This document shows, one piece after another, positions 9,534 to 17,318 of a DNA stretch of 38,113 bases (positions are counted from its first letter, which is position 1; every line of letters starts with the position of its first letter). This stretch comes from Bacteroidota bacterium (GTDB taxonomy: Bacteria; Bacteroidota; Bacteroidia; UKL13-3), in NCBI GenBank assembly GCA_947491825.1, contig CANLLM010000011.1, positions 1 to 38,113 on the forward strand, in the 5' to 3' direction. Both the position numbers and the translations under genes were made by a program. The notes under the pieces are model-generated. The model did no database searches. It saw nothing but the letters and a program-made list of their open reading frames with translations, and was not told where the DNA came from.

Positions 9534-10311
9534 ACTGAAACAGTTACCCGATAGAACTGCAAAGCCACGTAGTAATGGTTTAACAATGGTGATGGACAAA
9601 GGACTTAGTCTTACAGAAGCCGCAAATTTTATTGAAGCGAACAGCGAGTATGTAGACTTGGTTAAATTGGGTTTTGGAACCAGCATGGTATCTCCACACC
9701 TTGCAGAAAAAATTAAATTATACAAAGATGCAGGTATGCGCGTTTATTTTGGTGGAACATTATTTGAAGCCTTTATTGTGCGTAACCAATACGATGATTT
9801 TTTGAAGGTTATTGATAAATACAAACTTGAGCATGTTGAAGTTTCAGATGGCAGTATTGAAATGCCACACAATGTAAAATTAGAATACATCAATAAAATT
9901 AGCAAGCAAGCCATTGTATTAAGCGAAGTAGGAAGCAAAGATGTAGAAAAAATCATTCCGCCTTACCAGTGGATAGAATTGATGAAAGCAGAGCTTAAAG
10001 CAGGTGCTTGGAAAGTAATTGCAGAAGCACGTGAGGCTGGAAATGTAGGTGTGTACAGGAGCAGCGGGGAAGTTCGCGAGGGTTTAGTACAGGAGATTTT
10101 AACGAAAATTGATAGTGAAAAAATTATTTGGGAGGCCCCGCAAAAAGCGCAACAAACCTACTTTATTAAGTTGGTTGATGCGAACGTTAACCTAGGTAAC
10201 ATAGCGCCAAATGATGTAATTCCGCTGGAAACATTACGTATTGGTCTCCGTAGCGATACGTTTACCTTCTTCCTAAACAAAACAGCCAAGTACATTCCTA
10301 AAAAGAAATAA
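9520..10311 (+). CDS. Phosphosulfolactate synthase family protein (ComA-like)
   Basis: This 263-residue protein matches the ComA family, which adds sulfite to phosphoenolpyruvate to make (R)-2-phospho-3-sulfolactate, the first step of coenzyme M synthesis in methanogens. Family signatures are visible: NGLTMVMDKGLS near the N terminus, YVDLVKLGFGTS, MRVYFGGTLFEAF, EHVEVSDGSIEM, and AGAWKVIAEAREAGNVG, in TIM-barrel order. Length is normal. Bacteroidota do not make coenzyme M as far as I know, so a role in supplying sulfolactate or cysteate for sulfonolipids (capnine type) is an inference. The ATG lies inside the end of the upstream TPR gene (14-bp overlap), which argues for translational coupling. 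The yqeY-like gene follows after 14 bp. Confidence 0.88.
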   Translation: MRNFKLKQLPDRTAKPRSNGLTMVMDKGLSLTEAANFIEANSEYVDLVKLGFGTSMVSPHLAEKIKLYKDAGMRVYFGGTLFEAFIVRNQYDDFLKVIDKYKLEHVEVSDGSIEMPHNVKLEYINKISKQAIVLSEVGSKDVEKIIPPYQWIELMKAELKAGAWKVIAEAREAGNVGVYRSSGEVREGLVQEILTKIDSEKIIWEAPQKAQQTYFIKLVDANVNLGNIAPNDVIPLETLRIGLRSDTFTFFLNKTAKYIPKKK

Positions 10312-10325
10312 GCCTTAATTTTATT

Positions 10326-10775
10326 ATGCGTTTACAACAACAAATAAATACCGATATCATTACGGCAATGAAAGCCAAAGACGAAGTTTCGTTACGTGCT
10401 TTGCGTGCCATAAAATCGGCATTAATGATGGCCGCCACAGCAGAAGGGGCAAAAGACAGCCTAGAGGATGAAACTGCTATTAAAGTTTTTCAAAAACTGG
10501 CTAAACAACGTAAAGAAAGTATAGACATTTTTGTGAGTAATGGCCGAGAAGAACTTGCAGTAACAGAACGAGAAGAACTTGCTGTTATTGAGCGATATTT
10601 GCCAAAGCAAATGAGTGAAGACGAAGTTAAAGCAACACTAAAATTGGTGCTAAAAGAAATAGGTGCAACTGGACCTGCAGATTTCAGCAAAGCAATGCCT
10701 GCGGCTATTAAAGCGTTAGCCGGTAAAGCTGATGGAAAGATCATTTCTTCGCTTTTAAAACAGCTTTTAGGATAA
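10326..10775 (+). CDS. GatB/YqeY domain-containing protein
   Basis: This 149-residue protein has the YqeY family features: an N-terminal helical segment with MKAKDEVSLRALRAIKSA, then EEELAVIERYLPKQMSEDEV and a C-terminal ADGKIISSLLKQLLG. YqeY resembles the tRNA-binding tail domain of GatB, the amidotransferase subunit that converts Glu-tRNA(Gln) to Gln-tRNA(Gln). The free-standing protein has no firmly established role. The length is typical. It is the third gene of the operon starting at 8121, 14 bp after the phosphosulfolactate synthase gene, and is followed by a hairpin at 10801-10826. A short internal duplication (EELAVTEREELAVIER) is visible around residue 78. Confidence 0.9.
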   Translation: MRLQQQINTDIITAMKAKDEVSLRALRAIKSALMMAATAEGAKDSLEDETAIKVFQKLAKQRKESIDIFVSNGREELAVTEREELAVIERYLPKQMSEDEVKATLKLVLKEIGATGPADFSKAMPAAIKALAGKADGKIISSLLKQLLG

Positions 10776-10800
10776 TAATATTTCTTGTATAATTGTACAA

Positions 10801-10826
10801 AGGGGGCGCACAAGTGCGCCCTTATT
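10801..10826 (+). terminator. Rho-independent terminator-like hairpin after yqeY
   Basis: GGGCGCAC (10804-10811) pairs perfectly with GTGCGCCC (10814-10821), realistically a 7-bp stem with a 4-base loop, extendable by G-U pairs, and followed by TTATT. It is the strongest GC-rich hairpin in the area and sits between the yqeY stop and the start of the next gene. Confidence 0.7.
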
Positions 10827-10849
10827 CGTTTAATAATAAATGCATACCT

Positions 10850-11557
10850 ATGACAAATGAAGAGAGAATAAAAAAAGCATTTGAGAAAAAGAATTGGCCC
10901 GAAATAAGAGTTACCGATAGTTGGGCAACCTTTAAAATTATGGCCGAATTTGTAGAAGGTTTTGAAAAAATGAGCCGCATTGGTCCATGCGTTTCCATAT
11001 TTGGTTCAGCTAGAACTAAATCCGATAATCCATATTTTATACTAGCCGAAGAAATTGCACTCAAATTGGTAAATGCAGGTTTTGGTGTAATTACAGGAGG
11101 CGGGCCAGGTATTATGGAAGCTGGCAATAAAGGGGCATACGAAAACGGAGGTAAGTCTGTAGGACTTGGAATTGAGTTGCCTTTTGAGCAGTTTGTAAAT
11201 AAATACGTTGACCGTGATAAGATGATTAACTTTGATTACTTCTTTGTACGTAAAGTTATGTTTATGAAATATGCGCAAGGCTTTGTGGCCATGCCTGGTG
11301 GTTTTGGAACTTTAGATGAATTGTTTGAAGCTTTAACTTTAATTCAAACCCACAAAGTAGCTCGCTTTCCGGTGGTACTAGTTGGCACCGAATATTGGAG
11401 TGGATTAATAGACTGGATAAAAAAAGTTATGCTAGAAAAAGAGCACAACATTAATCCTGACGATTTATTCTTGTTTAAATTGGTTGACACTGCCGATGAT
11501 GCCGTAAACTATATTTTAGATTACTACGCAGATATGTCGATTAGCCCAAATTTTTAA
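10850..11557 (+). CDS. LOG-family protein (TIGR00730; nucleotide 5'-monophosphate phosphoribohydrolase)
   Basis: The ORF track begins at 10793, but that extension would place a GC-rich terminator hairpin inside the coding region. The Met at 10850 (MTNEERIKKAFEKKNW) gives a normal 235-residue protein. The Rossmann-like LOG signatures are both present: VITGGGPGIMEAGNKGA and PGGFGTLDELFEALTL, the latter being the PGGxGTxxE motif that forms the nucleotide-binding and catalytic site. Family members release the base from cytokinin riboside monophosphates or AMP-like nucleotides; older annotation as 'lysine decarboxylase' is incorrect. Substrate in this organism is unknown. The malic enzyme gene follows after 27 bp, so the pair may be co-transcribed. 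Confidence 0.9.
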   Translation: MTNEERIKKAFEKKNWPEIRVTDSWATFKIMAEFVEGFEKMSRIGPCVSIFGSARTKSDNPYFILAEEIALKLVNAGFGVITGGGPGIMEAGNKGAYENGGKSVGLGIELPFEQFVNKYVDRDKMINFDYFFVRKVMFMKYAQGFVAMPGGFGTLDELFEALTLIQTHKVARFPVVLVGTEYWSGLIDWIKKVMLEKEHNINPDDLFLFKLVDTADDAVNYILDYYADMSISPNF

Positions 11558-11584
11558 TTACATTTTTGTATTGATAAATAGCGC

Positions 11585-13849
11585 ATGAGCACACTAAAAG
11601 AAGACGCATTAAAGTACCACAGTAAAGGCCGACCAGGTAAGATAGAAGTGGTGCCTACCAAACCAACCAACACCAAACGTGATCTAAGCTTAGCCTACTC
11701 ACCAGGTGTTGCTGCGCCCTGTTTGGCGATTGCCGAAAATATTGATGATGTATACAAATACACCGCTAAAGGCAACTTAGTAGCGGTTATAAGTAACGGA
11801 ACAGCTGTATTGGGGTTAGGCGATATTGGCCCTGAGGCATCAAAACCTGTTATGGAAGGCAAGGGAGTACTGTTTAAAATATTTGCCGATATAGATGTGT
11901 TTGATATTGAAGTAAACACCAAAGATACGGAAGAGTTTATCCGCACAGTTAAAGCGATTAGCCCAACATTTGGTGGGATAAACCTAGAAGATATTAAAGC
12001 CCCTGAGTGTTTTGAAATTGAACAGCGTTTAAAAGAGGAATTAGATATTCCTATTATGCATGATGACCAACATGGAACTGCAATTATTACAGGAGCTGGT
12101 TTAATTAATGCATTAGAGCTAGCAGATAAGAAAATTGATGCAGTGCGTGTGGTATTTAATGGTGCTGGTGCATCGGCTATGAGTTGTGCTAAAATCTTTT
12201 TAAGCCTTGGGGTTAAAAAAGAGCATTTAATTATGTGCGATAGCAAAGGTGTTATCCGCACAGACAGCCCAAACCTTGACTCAACCAAACAATTTTTTTC
12301 CACCAACCAAAACCTAACCACATTAACAGAAGCCATGAGTGGTGCCGATGTATTTGTGGGTTTAAGTAAAGGTAATATAGTTAATCAAGACATGGTGCGC
12401 GGCATGGCAGCAAACCCCATCGTATTTGCTCTAGCAAACCCCGACCCTGAAATTCCGTATGATGAAGCCATTGCATCACGTCCTGATATTATTATGGCTA
12501 CAGGACGCAGCGATCATCCTAACCAAGTAAATAACGTTTTGGGATTCCCTTATATATTTCGTGGTGCGTTAGATGTACGAGCCACTAAAATTAACGAGGA
12601 AATGAAATTAGCGGCAATTTATGCACTTGCTAATTTAACCAAAGAACCCGTGCCTGAAATGGTCAGCTTGGCCTATAACGAAAAACACATTTCATTTAGC
12701 CGCACTTACATCATTCCAAAACCACTAGACCCTCGGTTAATTACAACGGTATCTCCTGCTGTTGCAAGAGCAGCGATGGAAAGTGGTGTGGCCAAAAACC
12801 ACATAACCGATTGGGATGCCTATCATAACGAGTTACTAGAACGCCTTGGGAAAGAGAGTAACTTTATACGTGTAATTGGGAGTAAAGCACGCAAGAATCC
12901 AAAACGCGTTGTATTTGCCGAAGCAGATAATTATAAGATTTTACGTGCCGCTCAAATTGTTAAAGATGAAGGCATTGCTATTCCTATTTTATTGGGAAAT
13001 AAGGAAAAAATAAATGCGCTGATTGAAGAAAATAAAATTGATTTAGGCGATGTAACTATTATAGACCCAATTGAAGAAAATAAAATTCGTGCGCGCTATG
13101 GTGAAGTGTTTTATAAGAAACGCCAACGCAAAGGTGTAACCATATACCAAGCCACTAAATTAATGCGCGACCGAAACCATTTTGCACCAATGATGGTGGA
13201 ACTAGGCGAAGCTGATGCAATGATTTCGGGCTTAACCAAAAACTACCCAAGCACCATTAGGCCCGCATTACAAATTTTGGGTAAAGAAGAGGGAATAAAT
13301 AAGGTAGCAGGTATGTACGTAATGCTAAGCAATAAGGGTACTTTGTTTTTTTCTGACACTACCGTAAACCAAAAACCAGATATTAACGATATTGTTGATA
13401 TAACTAAGCTTACTTATGATGCCGTAAAGAAGTTTAACATTACACCAAGCATAGCATTGTTGTCATACAGTAACTTTGGAAGTGCAGAAGGCGACACGCC
13501 AACTAAAATGCAACGTGCCCGCAAAATTTTAAAAGAAAAATATCCTGAAATGATTGTGGATGGCGACATCCAATCAAATATGGCACTTAACCAAAAAATG
13601 TTAAAAGAAAACTTTCCTTTTAGCGAGCTTTGTGACCATCCCGTAAACACCTTAATTTTCCCTAACCTTTCGGCTGGCAATATTACTTATAAACTATTAC
13701 AAGAAACTGGAGGCGCGGAGGCCATCGGACCAGTATTATTGGGTTTAAAAAAATCTGCACACATATTACAATTGGGTAGCAGTGTACGCGAAATTGTAAA
13801 CATGGTAATAATTGCAGTGGTAGATGCACAAAGCAAAGAAGGAAACTAA
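11585..13849 (+). CDS. maeB: NADP-dependent malic enzyme, MaeB type with phosphotransacetylase-like domain
   Basis: This 754-residue protein is the MaeB form of malic enzyme, converting malate to pyruvate and CO2 with NADP reduction. The N-terminal malic enzyme domain (about residues 1-420) shows SLAYSPGVAAPCL, IMHDDQHGTAIITGAGL and the Rossmann VVFNGAGASAMSCAKI. The C-terminal ~325 residues form a phosphotransacetylase-like domain (KRVVFAEADNYKILRAAQI, AMISGLTKNYPSTIRPAL) that acts as a regulatory acetyl-CoA-binding module in the E. coli enzyme and is usually catalytically inactive. Both domains are complete and the length is usual for the family. It is preceded 27 bp upstream by the LOG-family gene and followed by a strong terminator. 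Malate from the dicarboxylate transporters encoded further along could feed this enzyme, but no direct link is visible. Confidence 0.96.
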   Translation: MSTLKEDALKYHSKGRPGKIEVVPTKPTNTKRDLSLAYSPGVAAPCLAIAENIDDVYKYTAKGNLVAVISNGTAVLGLGDIGPEASKPVMEGKGVLFKIFADIDVFDIEVNTKDTEEFIRTVKAISPTFGGINLEDIKAPECFEIEQRLKEELDIPIMHDDQHGTAIITGAGLINALELADKKIDAVRVVFNGAGASAMSCAKIFLSLGVKKEHLIMCDSKGVIRTDSPNLDSTKQFFSTNQNLTTLTEAMSGADVFVGLSKGNIVNQDMVRGMAANPIVFALANPDPEIPYDEAIASRPDIIMATGRSDHPNQVNNVLGFPYIFRGALDVRATKINEEMKLAAIYALANLTKEPVPEMVSLAYNEKHISFSRTYIIPKPLDPRLITTVSPAVARAAMESGVAKNHITDWDAYHNELLERLGKESNFIRVIGSKARKNPKRVVFAEADNYKILRAAQIVKDEGIAIPILLGNKEKINALIEENKIDLGDVTIIDPIEENKIRARYGEVFYKKRQRKGVTIYQATKLMRDRNHFAPMMVELGEADAMISGLTKNYPSTIRPALQILGKEEGINKVAGMYVMLSNKGTLFFSDTTVNQKPDINDIVDITKLTYDAVKKFNITPSIALLSYSNFGSAEGDTPTKMQRARKILKEKYPEMIVDGDIQSNMALNQKMLKENFPFSELCDHPVNTLIFPNLSAGNITYKLLQETGGAEAIGPVLLGLKKSAHILQLGSSVREIVNMVIIAVVDAQSKEGN

Positions 13850-13874
13850 ACCGTTTTTATTGTTGTAGAATTTG

Positions 13875-13901
13875 AAATCCCGACTTGTTCGGGATTTTTT
13901 T
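13875..13901 (+). terminator. Rho-independent terminator after maeB
   Basis: AAATCCCGA (13875-13883) and TCGGGATTT (13889-13897) form a perfect 9-bp stem with a 5-base loop, followed by a run of T. It lies 26 bp after the maeB stop and marks the end of that transcript. Confidence 0.9.
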
Positions 13902-14443
13902 GCGCTCCACTTTTCAAACTAAATAGCGTTTCTTGAATAGATGTTGCAGCTCATTCATAGAATTAGGTCCATAACCTCAAATACACCTTTTAGATTTTTT
14001 GTTACTTACTGAAAATTAAGGAACTCCGTCAAGATAAACTTGTTAATTGAGCTCGTTTACAATCAATAATTTATTAAACAGGTAGTCATTTTCAAATAAT
14101 AATAGCAGATAAATTTCAGATCCTTGATGTGTGACTTTTTCAATTTGTATAAATAATGATGTAAGGCTTTTGATTTGAAGAGCGGCTTTGAAAAAAAAGA
14201 TCAAGTATTAAATTCGACTTTTAAGTATCTTTCAACATTTGTAGTTTATTAGCTATTTGAGCATCTCATTCACCACTTTTTAAAATTGGTTAACTTTATT
14301 GTCAATTTATAAAAGTGATATATAAAACACTTGGAACAATACTAATGTAATTTGATGTTGACTAATGATTTGTTTTAGTATACTTTTACACGCCAATCGT
14401 AAAGAGACAATTTAGGTAAAACAATCTTAATAAATAAAGAAGT
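13902..14443. other. Long AT-rich noncoding stretch upstream of the YHYH operon
   Basis: This stretch of about 540 bp holds no ORF of useful length in the track and no tRNA-like or repeat array that I can see. Two things stand out. A block at 14205-14235 (GTATTAAA...TATCTTTCAA) recurs with changes at 18665-18692, upstream of another secreted-protein gene pair. A possible promoter is TTG (14358-14360), 20 bases, then TACTTTTA (14381-14388), one mismatch from TAnnTTTG, 56 bp before the YHYH start. The leader between that box and the ATG has no obvious hairpin. It could also hold decayed coding sequence, but I could not recognise any. Confidence 0.4.
14358..14388 (+). promoter_or_regulatory. Possible promoter of the YHYH operon
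   Basis: A TTG at 14358-14360 and TACTTTTA at 14381-14388 are separated by 20 bases, close to the Bacteroidota TTG-N19-TAnnTTTG arrangement; the last base of the -7 box is A instead of G. The location, about 55 bp upstream of the start codon, is suitable. Confidence 0.3.
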
Positions 14444-16006
14444 ATGAAAAAAATAATCACAATTATTCTATTAAGCTTAATAGCTAATGTCATTGGCGCA
14501 CACGATATCAATCACGAAAAAGTAATTTCACGTAAATGGAATATCGAATCTGAAAATAGAATAATTGATGGCTCGTTTTACCTACTTAAAAACGGAAAGG
14601 TTTATATAGAGCGCGCTAACAATAATATTACAGCATATCCTTTATCATCTTTATCAAAGCAAGACCAAATATTTGTTATGCAAAAAAGTGAATGGATAAA
14701 GCAAGTAAACAACCAAATACATGCTAAGCAAAACAATCCTGTAAGCTTTCAATCGCAACTAGATTATCAATTTTGGATTGTAATAGGATTGCTTGTTGCT
14801 TTAAGTTGGATTGGTTTCTCAATTATCGAAAGGAAGAAATTAAAATACCTGTTTCCTGTTTTGGCTTTGGGAATGCTTTTCACACTATACAGTTTCACGA
14901 AAAAAGTTTGGAAAACTTTTAAAACAAAAACATCTCCTACTTTTATTGATGCTGCATTTGTTCCATTTAAACCGAATGTGAATACAAATTGGGATACAAC
15001 CTATTTTTATGTTGAATCAAAAGGAATTCCTACTACGCATAACATGATGGTTGGAATTTCAAATCGCGGTTGGCAACAACAAGTCCCAATTCCGCAGTGT
15101 TATATTGGAACAAACGCTTGGCCAATACCATTAAATCCTGTTTTAGCCACCAATCCAATTCCGGTTGATAGTATACATTTTACACGAGGTGCTATTGCCC
15201 TTGCCGTTAATGGTATTCCAATTTTCAATGTACATACCAACACAGGAGTAGATTCTTATTTAGATGGTCAATTAGATACTTATGGCGGGCATTGCGGAAG
15301 AGCAGATGATTACCACTATCATACAGCACCATTACATTTGTATAATTATACGACATCAACTTTACCAATTGCATTCGGCCTAGATGGCTATGCAGTTTAT
15401 GGCAGTGTTGAACCTGATGGACCTGCGATGCAAACATTAGATGCCAATCATGGGCATTTATATAATGGCGACTATCATTATCACGGGACTACATCTGCAC
15501 CCTATATGATTGCAAAGATGGCCGGACAAGTTACAGAAGACAATACAAACCAATTAATCCCACAAGCTGTTGCAAAACCTGTTAGACCTGGGCTAACCCC
15601 TTTAAATGGAGCATTAATTACATCATGTAGCCCAAATTCAGTTAAAAATGGATACAATTTAACATACACCAGAAATGGGCTGACAGATTCAGTAGTTTAT
15701 GGCTGGTCGGCTACAGGCATTTATACTTTTAAGTATTATAGGAATGGTAATCTTGATTCAACAAAAAACTACAATGGTTTTGTTCAATGTATTGTCCCTT
15801 CAACGGGTATAACGGAACCTTCCTATTCATCAACAGATGCCTTGATTTATCCAAATCCAAACAATGGTGTTTTTCATTTACAGTTAAAAAATAGCATTAA
15901 ACAACATGATGTTAAATTGATTTCAATTTATAATCTCCAAGGTGATTTGATTTTTCAAACTACTCGTTTTTTATCCGATTTTGAAATCAAAAATTTAAGT
16001 AAATGA
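14444..16006 (+). CDS. YHYH-domain secreted protein, T9SS tail truncated by an in-frame TGA
   Basis: The protein starts with a signal peptide (MKKIITIILLSLIANVIGAHD). Residues 20-108 form a small domain of unknown type. Residues ~110-128 and ~136-151 are hydrophobic (FWIVIGLLVALSWIGFSII; LFPVLALGMLFTLYSF) and look like a membrane hairpin. The following ~220 residues are a YHYH domain with two YHYH motifs (ADDYHYHTAP and GDYHYHGTTS); its function is not established, though metal binding through the histidines is plausible. A T9SS type A sorting domain starts at IYPNPNNGVFHLQLKN but ends early at TGA 16004-16006. Read through, the same frame continues as IYLIQIQFSRNKLTKKLIVQ and stops at TAA 16067-16069, matching the tail of the next gene, with TGA occupying a conserved Gly (GGA to TGA). 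The intact gene would be 14444-16069. It is first in a three-gene operon. Confidence 0.8.
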   Translation: MKKIITIILLSLIANVIGAHDINHEKVISRKWNIESENRIIDGSFYLLKNGKVYIERANNNITAYPLSSLSKQDQIFVMQKSEWIKQVNNQIHAKQNNPVSFQSQLDYQFWIVIGLLVALSWIGFSIIERKKLKYLFPVLALGMLFTLYSFTKKVWKTFKTKTSPTFIDAAFVPFKPNVNTNWDTTYFYVESKGIPTTHNMMVGISNRGWQQQVPIPQCYIGTNAWPIPLNPVLATNPIPVDSIHFTRGAIALAVNGIPIFNVHTNTGVDSYLDGQLDTYGGHCGRADDYHYHTAPLHLYNYTTSTLPIAFGLDGYAVYGSVEPDGPAMQTLDANHGHLYNGDYHYHGTTSAPYMIAKMAGQVTEDNTNQLIPQAVAKPVRPGLTPLNGALITSCSPNSVKNGYNLTYTRNGLTDSVVYGWSATGIYTFKYYRNGNLDSTKNYNGFVQCIVPSTGITEPSYSSTDALIYPNPNNGVFHLQLKNSIKQHDVKLISIYNLQGDLIFQTTRFLSDFEIKNLSK

Positions 16007-16069
16007 ATCTACTTGATACAAATTCAATTTTCAAGAAACAAATTAACTAAAAAATTAATTGTTCAATAA
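16004..16069 (+). pseudogene. Orphaned 3' end of the YHYH gene's T9SS sorting domain
   Basis: After the premature TGA the reading frame stays in phase for 20 codons to a TAA, 16 bp before the next ATG. The translation (IYLIQIQ...KKLIVQ) aligns without gaps to the end of the 410-residue neighbour (GVYFVKI...KKLIIQ), so this is the lost C terminus of the YHYH protein. Confidence 0.8.
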
Positions 16070-16085
16070 GGAATAAATAAAATCA

Positions 16086-17318
16086 ATGAAACAAATAGCT
16101 TATTTATTCTTACTCTGTTTACCAATTTATGTAAATGCTCAATATACCGGAACGGCTGCTGTAACTCAAGGATTAGCAACGAAAACGCTTTCCAATTTAT
16201 ATCCATGTGCTAATGGAAGAGTTACTGATGTTGGCGCTATTGTTGCTTCTAATTCTTCGATTTGGACAGTACCCGCTATTGTAAATTTTACAAATAATTC
16301 TTTCCCTTTTGCTTCCAACCTTTATAATTCTTGCACCGGAAACTTGTATGCAAATGATATAGCAGCCTTGGTGGCATTAAATGGTTCTGATATTATAAAC
16401 ATTGATTCAAGCGGAGAAGTCATAACAGCATTTGTTTTTGCTGACAATTATTTTGAAATGTACATTAATGGTGTTGCTGTTGGTAAAGACAATGTTCCTT
16501 TCACACAATTTAATTCAAATATTGTTCGCTTTAGAGTAAAAAGACCGTTTACAATTGCTATGCTGCTAGTGGATTGGGAAGAACTTTTAGGAGTTGGTTG
16601 CGAAAACAGCAATGGTTTTCAATACCACATGGGTGATGGAGGTATGGTAGCCGTTTTCAAAGACTCTTTGAATAACATCATTGCAAAAACAGGAAATGAT
16701 TGGAGGGCCCAAACTTTTTATACCGCACCAATAATTGATTTAACTTGCCCTACCGAAAATGGTTCACAGCGAATTTCAACTAACTGTAGCACGCAAGATG
16801 CAAACAATGGAACAAATTATTACGGCTTGCATTGGAACAGGCCAACTACCTGGATGGATGCCTCTTTTAATGATTCCGTATTTCCAATAGCAACTACTTA
16901 TTCCAATACAACTGTAGGGATTAATAACAAACCTGCTTACACCAATTTCACAAATATTTTTGATGATCCATCGAATGATGCGCAATTTATTTGGAGCAGT
17001 AATATTATTTTAGACAATGAAGTGATTGTGCGGTACAAAGTTTCATTAAGCACTGGTATTTTGGAAATGAATCATATTAATAAGGGCATTCACATTTATC
17101 CTAATCCAGCAAAAAACGACTTTCAAATTGCGCTAGACAATTCAATAAACAGCAATGAAATAAAAAATATTAGCATCTTTAATTTGTATGGTGATATCAT
17201 TTTTGAGACAAATAAATATGCTGAAAGAATCTCTTTGAATGATGTTGCTAGCGGAGTATATTTTGTAAAAATTACGGTTGGTAATGATCAATTAATTAAA
17301 AAACTAATAATTCAATAA
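16086..17318 (+). CDS. Secreted protein of unknown function with T9SS type A sorting domain
   Basis: This 410-residue protein has a signal peptide (MKQIAYLFLLCLPIYVNAQ) and ends with a complete T9SS type A sorting domain of about 75 residues: IHIYPNPAKNDFQI, then SIFNLYGDIIFETN and SGVYFVKI...KKLIIQ. The middle contains many Asn, Thr and aromatic residues and several Cys, consistent with an extracellular beta-rich fold. Pieces such as FVFADNYFEMYINGVAVGKD resemble ligand-facing loops of carbohydrate-binding-like beta sandwiches, but I do not recognise a named domain. It lies between the YHYH and DUF1566 genes, and its stop TAA is followed at once by the next ATG (TAAATG), so the three genes are surely one transcript and probably one surface or secreted complex. 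Confidence 0.78.
   Translation: MKQIAYLFLLCLPIYVNAQYTGTAAVTQGLATKTLSNLYPCANGRVTDVGAIVASNSSIWTVPAIVNFTNNSFPFASNLYNSCTGNLYANDIAALVALNGSDIINIDSSGEVITAFVFADNYFEMYINGVAVGKDNVPFTQFNSNIVRFRVKRPFTIAMLLVDWEELLGVGCENSNGFQYHMGDGGMVAVFKDSLNNIIAKTGNDWRAQTFYTAPIIDLTCPTENGSQRISTNCSTQDANNGTNYYGLHWNRPTTWMDASFNDSVFPIATTYSNTTVGINNKPAYTNFTNIFDDPSNDAQFIWSSNIILDNEVIVRYKVSLSTGILEMNHINKGIHIYPNPAKNDFQIALDNSINSNEIKNISIFNLYGDIIFETNKYAERISLNDVASGVYFVKITVGNDQLIKKLIIQ

Noticed and set aside
10793-10849. ORF-track start of the LOG-family gene at 10793
   Set aside because: The extra 19 codons contain a GC-rich terminator hairpin (10801-10826) and do not match the family; the start at 10850 does.
11695-12336. 213-residue minus-strand ORF inside maeB
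   Set aside because: An antisense shadow of the malic enzyme domain, rich in Ser and Ile as expected for such shadows.
16004-16006. UGA recoded as glycine, as in some candidate phyla, since TGA replaces Gly here
   Set aside because: No other complete gene in the window contains an internal TGA despite thousands of codons and many glycines, so genome-wide recoding is ruled out; a single nonsense change fits better.
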